NCBI GenBank assembly: GCA_973895155.1 | Contig: OZ316891.1 | Location: 22,816,001-22,880,000 of the forward strand | Length of the DNA stretch: 64,000 nt | Direction: 5' to 3' | Source: Marsupella aquatica | Taxonomy: Eukaryota > Marchantiophyta | In this document: in pieces, positions 20,391-30,770 of the stretch | How positions within the stretch are numbered: position 1 is the first letter of the stretch | Layout: each line of letters begins with the position of its first letter | Program-made: the position numbers and the translations under genes | The notes under the pieces: generated by a model | Database searches by the model: none | What the model was told of the DNA's origin: nothing | What the model saw: the letters and a program-made list of their open reading frames with translations, nothing else

Positions 20391-21410
20391 ACACACTTAT
20401 ACTTACAGTGGCTGCGCTCATTTTGCTCAGGGGGAGACCTCGATCCGTAGACTACACCGCGAAGCTCGGACCAACTCACCTCAGTCGAACAGATCTCGAA
20501 CAAAGATCACAACAAACATCTACAAGAAACGGCAGCTGCGCCAACATGACGAAATGAATGACTATAAGAGAGCCACAAAAGTGAATGACCCAGGGGGAGC
20601 AATGCGCAACCTCGCCTGTAAAGCAGCCGGGAACAAATCTTACCGGCCACAGTTCGCCACATCCGCTCCCCGACACTCCCATCGCACACAAGCAAACTGA
20701 ACAAAGAAGAATCGCCCGACCTCAGAAAGAACGACCACCAACAATGCAGCTGCAGACACCTCCCACCAAAAATCACCGACCTTGTGATGAACACGCCTAG
20801 GCCCAGCATCACTTCTTCAGGAAGAAAGTTGAATCCATTGCCCCTCGACATCTAACAGACGACCAGGACCACAACGCGCGTCAACCATCTAACGTGAAGA
20901 AACCGAGCAGCGCACATCGATCATCTCAGACACGAGTCCGCCCTCCACCCAACCAAAGCACATTCAAGATCTTCGAAGCAACAGAATGCCGAAACTACAA
21001 AAAAGACACTTCCGCGATGTGCATTCCTTCGAGACGACCCTCACACTGTAGCAGACAACACCAAAAGCTCGCTACTGCAACCACCAAAAATCGCCACGCA
21101 AATTCTCTCACTTTCGAAACTCATACGAGACATTTAGGTCTTTACTAGTTCCAACAACGTTACATAGCATATGACACCCTTACACAATTTTAACTCTAAT
21201 AACTCGATTACTCATAACTTAACCATGATTCTAAGGTTTTTAGGGATGGAATGGTAACACTCTTTCCCCCCAGCAAGAAAGGAGGGGGGGTTTTAATGAG
21301 GTTACATTCCCCCCCCAAACCACAAACCTCAGAATACACATTTCACATTTAGAGTAGGCTAGAGGTGGATGCAACATTCCTCCCCGGGTCATGTTACACC
21401 CAAGGGGGAG
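20391..21410 (+). other. long 3' untranslated segment of the copia element
   Basis: About 1.0 kb separates the pol stop from the 3' LTR, much more than the usual short copia 3' leader. Its first two-thirds is CA- and AC-rich with short open frames on both strands; the last part holds C7-8/G7 runs (21265-21315) and ends in the polypurine tract CAAGGGGGAG. No env-like frame is recognisable. Confidence 0.6.
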
Positions 21411-21568
21411 TATTGTAACCCGAGTTAACCAGACCATACATGAGGTTAACTAGGTTTACGCCTACTCAGGTTAGACCACATTAACTGTCTAACCGCCTGG
21501 CTATTCGATAGCCTATATGTAAGGATATGGAAGGGAATGATGGATCAGTTGTTCTATACCTTACAACA
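21411..21568 (+). repeat. copia 3' LTR
   Basis: 158 bp with three differences from the 5' LTR (second base G to A, CAAG to CGAG, AAGG to ATGG). Followed by the target-site copy ATTTT. Confidence 0.9.
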
Positions 21569-21573
21569 ATTTT

Positions 21574-23155
21574 AAAGTATAGATAGATTTCATGCTTGAT
21601 TTAGCTTTATGAGTGAACAACTTTAGCAATCACACTTATTCAACCAGGGATAAAGAGAGAAACAAACCTCTATTTCAAGCTTAGATGATAGCTTGGGGTT
21701 GTTTCTTAGTGATGCCAAAATTTGTCTACAAACTCACACAAAATTGCTTATGTCAATTGAATGGACAAAATATCAAGTCACTTCACAAATAAACACAAAT
21801 TCTAGTCATAAAAAGCATGCACTGATATAAACATTTACCTTGATGGTAGTCGCCATGAGAAATCTTAAAAAAAAATCTTGTATGCCACTTGAGTGTAGCT
21901 CCCCCTAGGCCTTATTCAAACATATTCCTTGAATACACACCAAAAAATTCATAAGCATAATCTCAAAACTTACACATTCAAGACTAATCAACTATTCTCA
22001 AAACATTATATTATTCTATTATTATAAAATCTCTACAAAAATAAGGCTATAACTTTCTATTGATTTAAAAACCATACATCTAAAAAACAGAAATGAAATT
22101 AGTATGTTTCTTCTCTCATGAAGGTGCTTGTATATAAAGTTACTTTCTTCCCAACATGATCATTATGATTCTACACTTATGGGTTTTTTCTTTGTTTCCA
22201 TTTGCTATTAAAATTGATGAGAATTTTGTTTTTGTCATTACTACACAAATCATGATGAATAAAGTACAATTTCCATACAAAAAGTATACTTGTCTTTCCA
22301 CAAAACAATTAAAAATCCAATGCTATAAATAGTTTTTGAGTTTATGAATTTGTTTGTTAGTGATGTCCACTTTTATCATGCAAACTTCAAATACTTTTAA
22401 AAACATCTCATAATTTTATAGGCAAGTCCAATGCATAATTATCCATTGCACAAAAATATTACAAAACAATGAAGTGCAGGTGATTGCCTAGCTCCTTGCC
22501 TCCAATATAGTTTATTGCTCACCCTTGTGATGAATAATTTGTCACTTGAACAAGCGAGGTGATTGCTACACTGAGGAGTTGCAATATGAATTACATAGAG
22601 AGGTGAAAAAAACATGAGAGAGGTGGAGACAAACAAAGGATGACAATATTATGTACCGCGCTAAAAGCTCCTTCCAAATTCTTTGCATTGTATTTGGGCA
22701 CATCATAGAGTTTTGGCAGACTTGATAACCAGGAAAGAATAGGAAAGAGAGTTAGTAAAACAAACAAATACAATATTACCAATGTGTAAAACAAATTGAG
22801 CTGGATCCACATACTAGTTAATGATAATATGTTACAGCGCATGACAACCTCAGACTAGAGGGGGACGTGACGTGTTGGTCACTGGTTGGCATGGTATATG
22901 CTTTGCCACGAAGAATATTTTCCAAAGGTTCTCTAAAACACTCATAAGGATTGACAAATTTGGTATCGGCGAGCGACACGTTGCCACGTTTTTACTATAT
23001 ATAGGGGTAATGGAGGTGATGATTTTGGGTTTGGTGACCAACCTGAGGTCGGCTTGATACTCAATTTTTGGGTATGAACAACAATAAGATATACTAGACA
23101 CATAAAAAATTCTGCAAAGAATAGAAGATCCCAAAGACAAGATCTACACTTCACC
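21574..23155. other. AT-rich intergenic, no gene seen
   Basis: About 1.6 kb of AT-rich DNA with only short unrelated open frames. Confidence 0.45.
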
Positions 23156-23515
23156 ATAATTAGTGTGACTAACACTAATTCGAGAACACACATTTTCAGG
23201 GTCTTCGTGAATTAGTGTTAATCACACTAATTTTGTGCTAACACTATTTGTGTGCACATGAATTAGTGTTACTATGGTCTTAAAAGTGACAAAATAGAGT
23301 AAAAAAACTATTTTGAAAAATCCACAACAATTAGTGTTACTTTGGACTAAAGATCACTCATTTTTTACAAGCAATTTATACTAAAGTCAATAAAATCTGT
23401 TTTGAAAACCAACAAAAATTAGTGTTACTTGGGCTCAAAATTAGTTTTACCAAAAGTAGTGTTAGTAACACTAATTAGTACTAACACTAATTCTTGCATA
23501 ACACTAATTACGATG
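23156..23515. repeat. AATTAGTGTTA / TAACACTAATT half-site array
   Basis: About a dozen copies of AATTAGTGTTA or its complement within 360 bp, in both orientations. They form palindromes at 23158-23180, 23212-23236 and 23457-23512. It may be the remnant of nested MITEs or a fold-back element. Confidence 0.7.
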
Positions 23516-23911
23516 AACAGTGTAGGTGTATTGTTTTTTAGGAATGCATGGCACACACTAGTTTTGGCGGAGCTGGTCCGTTGGCTAGTTCTGCCCTGGC
23601 TGTGTTATGGTTTAGGTGACTTTGTTCATGGAAAGCGGTGGTTTAGGTGTAGATTGTAGTGATTTTGCTAAGTGATGACATGTTCAAACTTTTGAATTTT
23701 GGTGCAGTGAAAGGAAGTGTGTGCTTCTTTAGGCATTATGCTCAACACATTGTGGAGGTGTTTCATGTTTGTGAGGTTCACTTGGCTCTTGTGTGTTTTG
23801 GTCGACTGGTTTGAAGTTGGTTGCTTAACCTTTGTTACACTTGGGTTCTTCCTATGGACCCCTTTGACTCAATTTTTCTTTGATTTTACAACGGTGGGAA
23901 ACAGCCATTTC

Positions 23912-24100
23912 TTTTTGTATTAAAAAAATTAGCCAAGGTGGCTTCTTACTGGCCTGTGGAGTAATGAAAGTGGCTATTTCATCTATTTTGGGTTGCAGCA
24001 AACTAGCTAATAGTCTCTGGTTAAGAGTTTGTTCATTGGCTAATCCCAAAGTTTAACAGTGTACTAAGGTGATGAATGATAACTTGACCAATTGCTCTCT
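23912..24100 (+). repeat. dispersed repeat, related copies near 47630
   Basis: Contains AAAAAATTAGCCAA(G/A)GTGGCT, TTGGGTTGCAG, CCCAAAGTTTA(A/G)CAGTG and GATAACTTGA-type blocks in the same order as 47630-47865. About 190 bp; element class unknown. Confidence 0.7.
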
Positions 24101-24439
24101 TTAATAGAAACTCACCGAGATATTAACTTCCTCTATAGGGGAATGAACCCCACTCTGAGTCAGGGAAAGTTCCCTCCCCCCTCCCCTAACCCAACATTCT
24201 TGCCACTATCAGAAAATACGGAGCTCTTTCAAATCCATGCTGATCTCCTGACCTCTTGCTCCATAGCTCATAAGCTTTGTCATATGGAAAGTTCTCCACA
24301 TAATAGAAAGATTGTGTAAACTGCTAAAGGACCAACTAAGCAACATTGATTGTGATATCTGGTAGGACACGTAGGAGCAGGCTTTCAGCACCATGATGCT
24401 CTATAATTTGCAACCTAATGTCATCAAACAATTTATTGT

Positions 24440-25310
24440 AAATCATTGTTTGCGGCATTGCAGTAGTAATACTATCAGAAGGAGCTGTCAAATTGGCTCT
24501 TTACGTCCTTGAAGTTGATGAGCTTTAAGATGAAGAAAGAAGGTTCAAAGATTCAAGACCATATTGATGGTTTCAATGCAATGACCAAGTTGTTGAATTG
24601 CAAAATCTAGAGGAGAATTTGAGTGATGAGCAACAAGTTTTACACTTACTTAGCTTTTTGCCCTCTTCTTATCAGTCATTGTCATTGCACAAAAAGACTG
24701 TCACTTACAATGAGGTAGTAAGTACTCTGTTGACTAATGACTTGCAAAAATAATTGACCATCATGCCCTTTCAGCCATTGTTGTCTAGTGCTGCTTGAAT
24801 GTGAACCCTAAGAGGTCACACTTGAAGTCACAACAACACACAAATGGCAGAGGCGAAAGTAAACCTACGAAAAAAATTGCTTCTAGGGGGAAGTCCCATT
24901 AGAGAAAGTTGGTGGTATGCTCGAAGTGTGGCAAGGCTGGCCACATGAAGAGAAATGGTAAAGGTAAGGCAACTAAATCTTTGTTAGCCAATGTGGCTAG
25001 AGCTGATGGAGAAGTTGATTTATTCAATGATGAGTATATTTTGTGAAGCTAGAAATATGTTTGTGCACTTCATCAAGGAAAGTAAATGATGTGTGTATTA
25101 TTGATTGTGTTTGCTCCTTTCACATTTGTTACATTTACAAGTTTTTTAATTTCTTATGCTGTGTTAAACAATTTAGTTTTGATGGGAAATGATCACTCCT
25201 GTCAAGTTGAGGATATTGGGTCCGTTAAGATTCAAACATTTGATGGCGTTGTGCGCACAATGTCCAAAGTCAGGTATGTACCTAACATGCGTAAGAATTT
25301 GATTTCAAGA
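24440..25310 (+). pseudogene. decayed copia gag-protease relic
   Basis: Frame-broken but recognisable: KMKKEGSKIQDHIDGFN, then EENLSDEQQVLHLLSFLPSS, a damaged zinc knuckle CSKCGKAGHMKR (last Cys lost), and a protease tail GSVKIQTFDGVV...VRYVPNMRKNLIS. Multiple stops. It ends abruptly at about 25310, where LTR sequence in the opposite orientation begins. Confidence 0.75.
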
Positions 25311-25414
25311 TATGTGGGCCCAACAAAGTGAATCTTATTCTAATTTAGATAAGGGTTAACTAACCCTACTACGCCAAACTAAGTAAAACCGAGAATTTGA
25401 GTCAATTCCTAACA
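25310..25414 (-). repeat. truncated copia LTR (TGTTAGGAATTGACTC family)
   Basis: On the minus strand AAAGTGGAGAT, a typical polypurine tract, is followed by TGTTAGGAATTGACTC from 25414. The GGGTTAGTTAACCC, AGAATAAGATTC and GGGCCCAC blocks parallel the LTR at 58796-59160, so the two belong to one family. Only about 105 bp remain. Confidence 0.7.
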
Positions 25415-25554
25415 ATCTCCACTTTGACTCTAGTTTACATAATCTGCATAATCTCCAATTTGGCCCTAACATTAATCATATCCACACAATATGTAAGGCT
25501 ATCGATAGGATAACTTTGGTAAGCATGTCTATTGCACTCTCCTTTGAAGCCACC

Positions 25555-25851
25555 CTCGGGGGTCTCACTATATGGGGACCTCCCCATCGCCTGCGACGTT
25601 TTTAGGGCTCAGACCCCCTAAAATGTAAGAAAAATAATAATAAATTTAACCCCTATAAAGTTGGAATATTCTAAAAATATTCTAAAAATTGGATTAAAAA
25701 GGCCCTAATGTTCTTATAAGTCTCAAAATTGAATTTAAAAGACCCTATTGTTCTTCTACAAAAATTCTTAAGTCTTCCCTTAGAACCAATAAAATGACCC
25801 TATCCTTCGTCGCACGTGATATGCCATTTTTGTGGAAGTGAAACCCCCGAG
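25555..25851 (+). mobile_element. MITE copy 1 (8-bp TSD, hAT-like)
   Basis: 297 bp with terminal inverted repeats CTCGGGGGTCTCAC and GTGAAACCCCCGAG, flanked by an exact 8-bp duplication AAGCCACC (25547-25554 and 25852-25859). No coding capacity. An 8-bp duplication points to hAT-type transposition; a 9-bp reading (Mutator-like) is possible if the boundary G is shared. Confidence 0.85.
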
Positions 25852-26681
25852 AAGCCACCGTATTCAAAAGAATCTACTTTGTCTCAATCACCTCACGGAT
25901 GAAGTGATAGCAAATATCAATTTGCTTTGTCCCTGTGGAACACAAGGTTTTTAGCTAGATGCAAAGCACCTTGATTTGTCACATAGCAGCATCAGTCTTT
26001 TAGGGGAAAGACCCAAATGACTCACTAATCTTTGTAGCCAGATCAGCTCCTTGGTTGTCTCACATGCAAGCGGCCATGCATGTACTTAGCCTCAATAGTA
26101 GACAATGCAACACAGGATTGAGTTGCCAATTTCTAGTTGATAAACCTCCACCCAACATAAACATGTACATAGCCTAGAGTAGACTTCCTATTATCCAAGT
26201 AACCAACATAATTTAAATCTACAAAACTTTATAATCCTAGAGTAGAGTTTGCTTGACCATCAAATAAAATCGCACAATCTAAGGTACCTTTCAGATATCG
26301 CAAAATCCACTTCACTATAACTTCCCAGTGAAGCTTTATCAAGGTTTGTCATAAATATGCTTAAAATGCTGATAGTGTGGGCAATGTCCGATCTATTGTA
26401 AATCATTGCATACATCAAAGTACCCACAACACTATCACAGGGTCCAACCAATTTCATCGCCAGTAGATCACTCTGACTAGGAATTAATCATTATTTGAGT
26501 CTAAAGTGGGAAGCCAATGGAGTATTAATTGGTTTTGCATTCTCCATTCAATATTGGTAAGTACCTTCTCCAAATATTGTCTCTGAGACAACCATAATTG
26601 CCTTTGTTTGCTTCCAGTCGTGATGAATCTCCACCCCTAAAATCTTATTGCCCTAACCCAAGTCCTTTATTGAAAAGTCTT

Positions 26682-26973
26682 CTCGAGGGTTTCACTTCCA
26701 CAAAAATGGCACATCACGTGCGATGAAGTATAGGGTCATTTTATTGGTTCAAAAGGAAGACTTAAGAATTTTTTCCAAAGAACAATAGGGTCTTTTTAAT
26801 CCAATTTGAGACTTATAGGAACATTAGGGTATTTTTAACCAAAAGTTTGGAATATTCCAAGAATATTCTAATTTTATAGGGGTTGAAAATGTTTTTTTCT
26901 TACATTTTAGGGGGTCCGAGGCCTAAACACGTTGCAGGTGATGGGGAGGCCTCCATATAGTGAGACCCCCGAT
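26682..26973 (-). mobile_element. MITE copy 2, inverted
   Basis: Same family as 25555-25851, opposite orientation. Ends CTCGAGGGTTTCAC and GTGAGACCCCCGAT, target copies AAAGTCTT/AAACTCTT (7 of 8). It interrupts the minus-strand RT frame precisely between LTKEF and the SIKDLG-like continuation, which gives the empty site independently. Confidence 0.85.
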
Positions 26974-27472
26974 AAACTCTTTGGTCAACATTGCTTTTAG
27001 ATTGGCAACATCAGACTTCTTCTCAGCCAGGATCAACATGTCATCCACGTATAGTGCTAGCACAATGTACCCAAAGCGTGAGTAATTCTCCATCTTTTGC
27101 ATGTAAATGTAACAATCATGTTCACTCTTGGTGAACCCCTTAGATAACATAAAGGAATCAAACTCTTATTCTATTTTCTAGGACTTTGCAAACCATATAA
27201 CAAATGCAAGAGTTGACACACCAAGTGTTTGGTCTTCTCATCAATAAAACCTGGAGGTTGAGTCGTATTAATCTCCACATCAAGCAGTACATGCAAGAAA
27301 ACAATAATTATATCAATTTGATCTAACTCAAGATCATAGAATGTCATAATTGCAAGTAAAACACAGATAGTAGCAATTTTGACAACTAGAGAGAAACTTT
27401 ACTTGTAGTCTAAGCCCTCCTACTGGGTGTACCCTTTGACGACAAGGCGTGTTTTGCAAGTTCCATTTTGCT

Positions 27473-29455
27473 CTTGGGGGTCTCACTATATGGAGGTCTT
27501 TCCATCACCTGCGATATTTTTAGGCCTCGAATCCCCTAAAATATAAGAACAATTTATTTTCAACCTTGTAAAGTTGGAATATTCTTGGAATATTCTAAAA
27601 ATTAAATTTAAAAAACTCTAATATTTTATAAGTATCAAAATTGGATTTTAAAGGACCTTATTACTCTTGAGAGAAAATTCTTAAGTGTTCCTTTAGAACC
27701 AATCACTAGTACAAAAATGACCCCTAAACTGATTTGCTACGCATCGGATGCCTTCGACAAAATGTTGCGGTTTTTACAGGTGGTCCAATTTTAGTCCAAT
27801 CACACTTTCCAATGCTCAAACAGTCGGATAGGCGTGATCGGACCGAGATAAAAAAAGTCAAATTCTTCTAGTATTGAAAATCAGGTTTCAATTCAAAAAT
27901 AATGGCAAAACCATGTCCAATTTTATTAGTATGGCATCATAAGATCCGAGCACTTTGGAATTGATATGCAATGTGCGATGTCATAAAGTGCAAAAGCTCT
28001 ATCCAACGACCACAAAAAGTGTGGAGGCAATATTTTTTCTCAATCTAGTGGCGGACCAATTAGTGTGTGTGCAGATTTGAACTCTATTGGTTGGCTAGGT
28101 TGTGTGTGTGGTTACCCATCCCAAGTGCTATTCCTCCAACATGTTGCTTAACTATGTGGTTCTTTACTAGTGTATTGTACATGGAAACTTGACAATTTTG
28201 GTGTTTGATATAGACTCTTTGGAACTTTTATACACTTCTAAATTTGTTAAGATGGTCACAGTTTGGACCCATTCCTAGCAAAATGCATGATATATGTAGA
28301 ACAAAGCACACATTACTCTAAGTACATGTCTTTATCTTGCTCTAAGTACCATACCCCAAGGAATGGTCAATTGTTATCCCTTACACACCTCGTACTCGAT
28401 CAGTTGTCCAAGCGACCCCCGAGATCATTGTAGTTGAGAACCTTGATGAGGAATGATCTCTAGTCAAGTAGTGTGAGATAGAGTAGACTATAGTAAATAT
28501 GCACAGTCACCCCTGAAGTATCTTGCATGAAAGCTTAGAAGTTTGTGACTTTTTTGTTGATCATATGCACTATGAGCGTGGTTTTATCTAAGGGCATAAA
28601 TGTGTTACTTTTTTCATTTCTTTGATAAATCTCTTCAAGCTGCATACCAGGTTGCACTACAATGAAAATCCAATCGATCATCTTCCAGAACATGCAAGGT
28701 ATACAATTCAAATTAGAACTTAGTCACTCCATGTGGTCCAATTCAACATGAAATAGACTCTAAAATGCATTTACTATAGCCCTCATGAGGTTTCCGATTC
28801 TAAATAAATTTTGCGCATGTTTTCAATCCTAACTAACATGGATCACTAAGTTTGTTTAACTCACAATTGGACCCTGATCCCATTTTAGTTGCATTGCAAA
28901 TATTACATCCAATTTAATATTGTTTGGACATGCTTCTCCAATCCTTGAGTGCTTGGAAAACTTTACCGATCATTTTCGTCACAAGCACAAGTTTCCGTTT
29001 CCAATTTAATCGCTCATCAAAATTTCCAATTAAATCCGCATTGAAACATCCGATCTTCATAGAATTGCAACTAGCAATTCTAGCTCCATCGGAAAAAACG
29101 TGCTTGAGCTTTTCTTTGGAAAGACGTTTACGATTCATTTAGAATTGAAACAAAATTGGACCATGTGGCCCAATGTTGACTGGCACGGGCAGTGGATCCA
29201 TTGTGTCCACAATTGGATACAATGTCTGTTTGAAGTTTGAATGGAATGGTGTTTGTCCAATTCAAGTAGAATGACAAAGTTTGATTTGTGTTACATCGGA
29301 AAGTGCAGTCGGCGATCCAATTGGAATAGAATGACAACTCTTGGCATAGTTGGAATGCGAGAATTGGACCAGGCCCCAAAATGTACTAGTGAATAAAATA
29401 ACCCTATCTTTTGTTGCACGTGATGTGTCATTTCAGTGGAAATGAAACCTCCAAG
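27473..29455 (+). mobile_element. MITE copy 3, split by a CACTA element
   Basis: Same family. Ends CTTGGGGGTCTCAC and GAAACCTCCAAG with target copies ATTTTGCT/ATTTTACT (7 of 8). The MITE body is 27473-27703 plus 29395-29455; between them lies the CACTA insertion. Confidence 0.85.
27704..29391. mobile_element. CACTA (En/Spm-like) non-autonomous transposon
   Basis: 1688 bp starting CACTAGTACAAAAATG and ending AAAATGTACTAGTG, so both ends read CACTAGTACA inwards. The 3-bp target duplication AAT is at 27701-27703 and 29392-29394. The two uninterrupted MITE copies supply the empty-site sequence (ACCAATAAAATGACC), and here it reads ACCAAT-insert-AATAAAAT. CCAATT/AATTGG motifs recur near both ends, as subterminal repeats of this superfamily do. 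No transposase-like frame was found. Confidence 0.9.
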
Positions 29456-30432
29456 ATTTTACTTCTTGTACAATGATCTACATGTAACCAATGTCTTCCC
29501 GCAAGACATATATGTCCACCAAGAACCATGTTAGATCATTCTTCAAAGAATTTATTTTCTTCAACATTGCCTCCATCCACTTATCATTTTTTGGAGAGGC
29601 CATAGCTTTTTTAAAGCTAGAGGAGTATCAATCCTTGCTGAGTAAAGTAACATGATCAGGATCATTATTGTGCTCAACCACATGAACACGAAGATCTGTA
29701 ACCAAATCTATCAAGGGATTGACCAAAATTGGCCCTTGTGAAGCACTCCAATAGAGGACCTGCACTACTAGAGGAATCATTAGCTTCCTTAGCGCCATCA
29801 AGCTCCATCGTAGTGGGCTCCTCCACCTATTTCTCCTGATTATCTCGGGGTCTTGTCAACCATTCTTCTTCAAAAGTAACATATATGCTCACAACTATCT
29901 TGCAATCGACATGATTTCACAATTTATAGCCCTTCTACCTAGGAGTAAAGCCTAGAAAACACATTACTTGGGATCTAATTTAGACTTGTGTGTGTGCTCA
30001 ATGTGAACATAGGAAGCACAACCAAAAACTTGTAGTCTAGAGTAATCAACATGTGTCTTATACCACAACTCAAACAAAGTTTGCATCAACTTACAAGTGC
30101 CACAACTTGGATTACCCTAAACTTACTACTAGATGCAATGATAAGTTGTAAATGTATGTACTAGCTAGGTTGACAACTTCAGCCCAAAAATTGTTGCCAC
30201 AACTTGGATTTACACAACATGCCATCATGTGCTTTCTCTAGTAACGTCCAATTCAACCGTTTTGCTACTCTATTTGGATGCGGGGTCTCTGATACAATAT
30301 AGTGAGTACGCTTGAGGCCAAGATCACGACCAAACTGGTCAAACTCATTGGACTTATACTCACCATCGTTATTTAACCAAACACACTTTAATTCCTTCTC
30401 AGTCTGTAGCTCCACCCCCAGCTCCACTATGG

Positions 30433-30770
30433 TATCTTTTTTTTAACGATATCTTGGCTGACACAATATCTTTTTTCTTAATGACACCTTGGGCGACACA
30501 ATATCTTTTTTCTTCGCAACATCTTGGGCTCCACGATACTTTTTTTCTTGACAACATCTTGGGCGACATGACATCTTTTTTCTTAAGTACATCTTGGGTG
30601 CCATAACATCCTTTTTTCTTAACAACATCTTAGGCGACAAGATATCTTTTTTCTTAACAACATCTTTTTTTCTTGGGGTTCTTCATGACATCTTGGGCTA
30701 CAGGACATTTTTTCTTAACAAATGTGTCTTGGGCGACCCCCACATGTTTTTTTGTTAACTTACACAACCA
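30433..30770. repeat. minisatellite, period about 35 bp
   Basis: About ten diverged units built of AATATCTTTTTTCTTAA and CA(A/C)CATCTTGGGCGACA. One strand is strongly pyrimidine-rich. The array abuts the truncated integrase relic at 30430. The KKKDIVSPKV-type minus-strand frame is just the translated repeat. Confidence 0.85.

Larger units (their letters stand above)
15301..21568 (+). mobile_element. Ty1/copia LTR retrotransposon, near-complete
   Basis: Complete element of 6268 bp: 5' LTR 15301-15458, coding region 15801-20390, polypurine tract CAAGGGGGAG at 21401-21410, 3' LTR 21411-21568. The 5-bp target duplication ATTTT is at 15296-15300 and 21569-21573. The LTRs differ at only three of 158 positions, so insertion is recent. 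The LTR ends form an 8-bp inverted repeat, TGTTGTAA/TTACAACA; in the 3' LTR the second base is A instead of G. Domain order protease, integrase, RT, RNase H is the copia order. Coding damage (a gag stop and an RT frame excursion) suggests that this copy cannot move by itself. Confidence 0.95.
25415..30430 (-). pseudogene. decayed copia integrase-RT-RNase H relic, interrupted by MITEs and a CACTA element
   Basis: Read on the minus strand from 30430: integrase core (VELQTEKELK, LNNDGEYKSNEF, SETPHPNRVAKRLN), then VDYSRLQVFGCASYVHI near 30060. RT resumes after the MITE at about 27460 with RLVVKGYTQ, ELDQIDIIIVFLH and LHLLYGL, then LALYVDDMLIL (about 27060), then KILGVEIHHDWK, and the end-of-RT segment VGTLMYAMIYNRSDIAHT (26260-26457), up to the polypurine tract and LTR at 25414. 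Many stops and frameshifts. The gag-protease part is missing on this strand but exists in the opposite orientation next to the LTR, so an inversion within one ancestral element is possible. Confidence 0.8.

Noticed and set aside
20476-20851. Minus- and plus-strand ORFs in the copia 3' region, considered as an env-like gene
   Set aside because: No signal peptide, membrane segment or similarity; short, and overlapping on both strands.
30433-30770. Regularly spaced 35-bp units, considered as a CRISPR-like array
   Set aside because: Units are contiguous and degenerate with no unique spacers; eukaryotic minisatellite.
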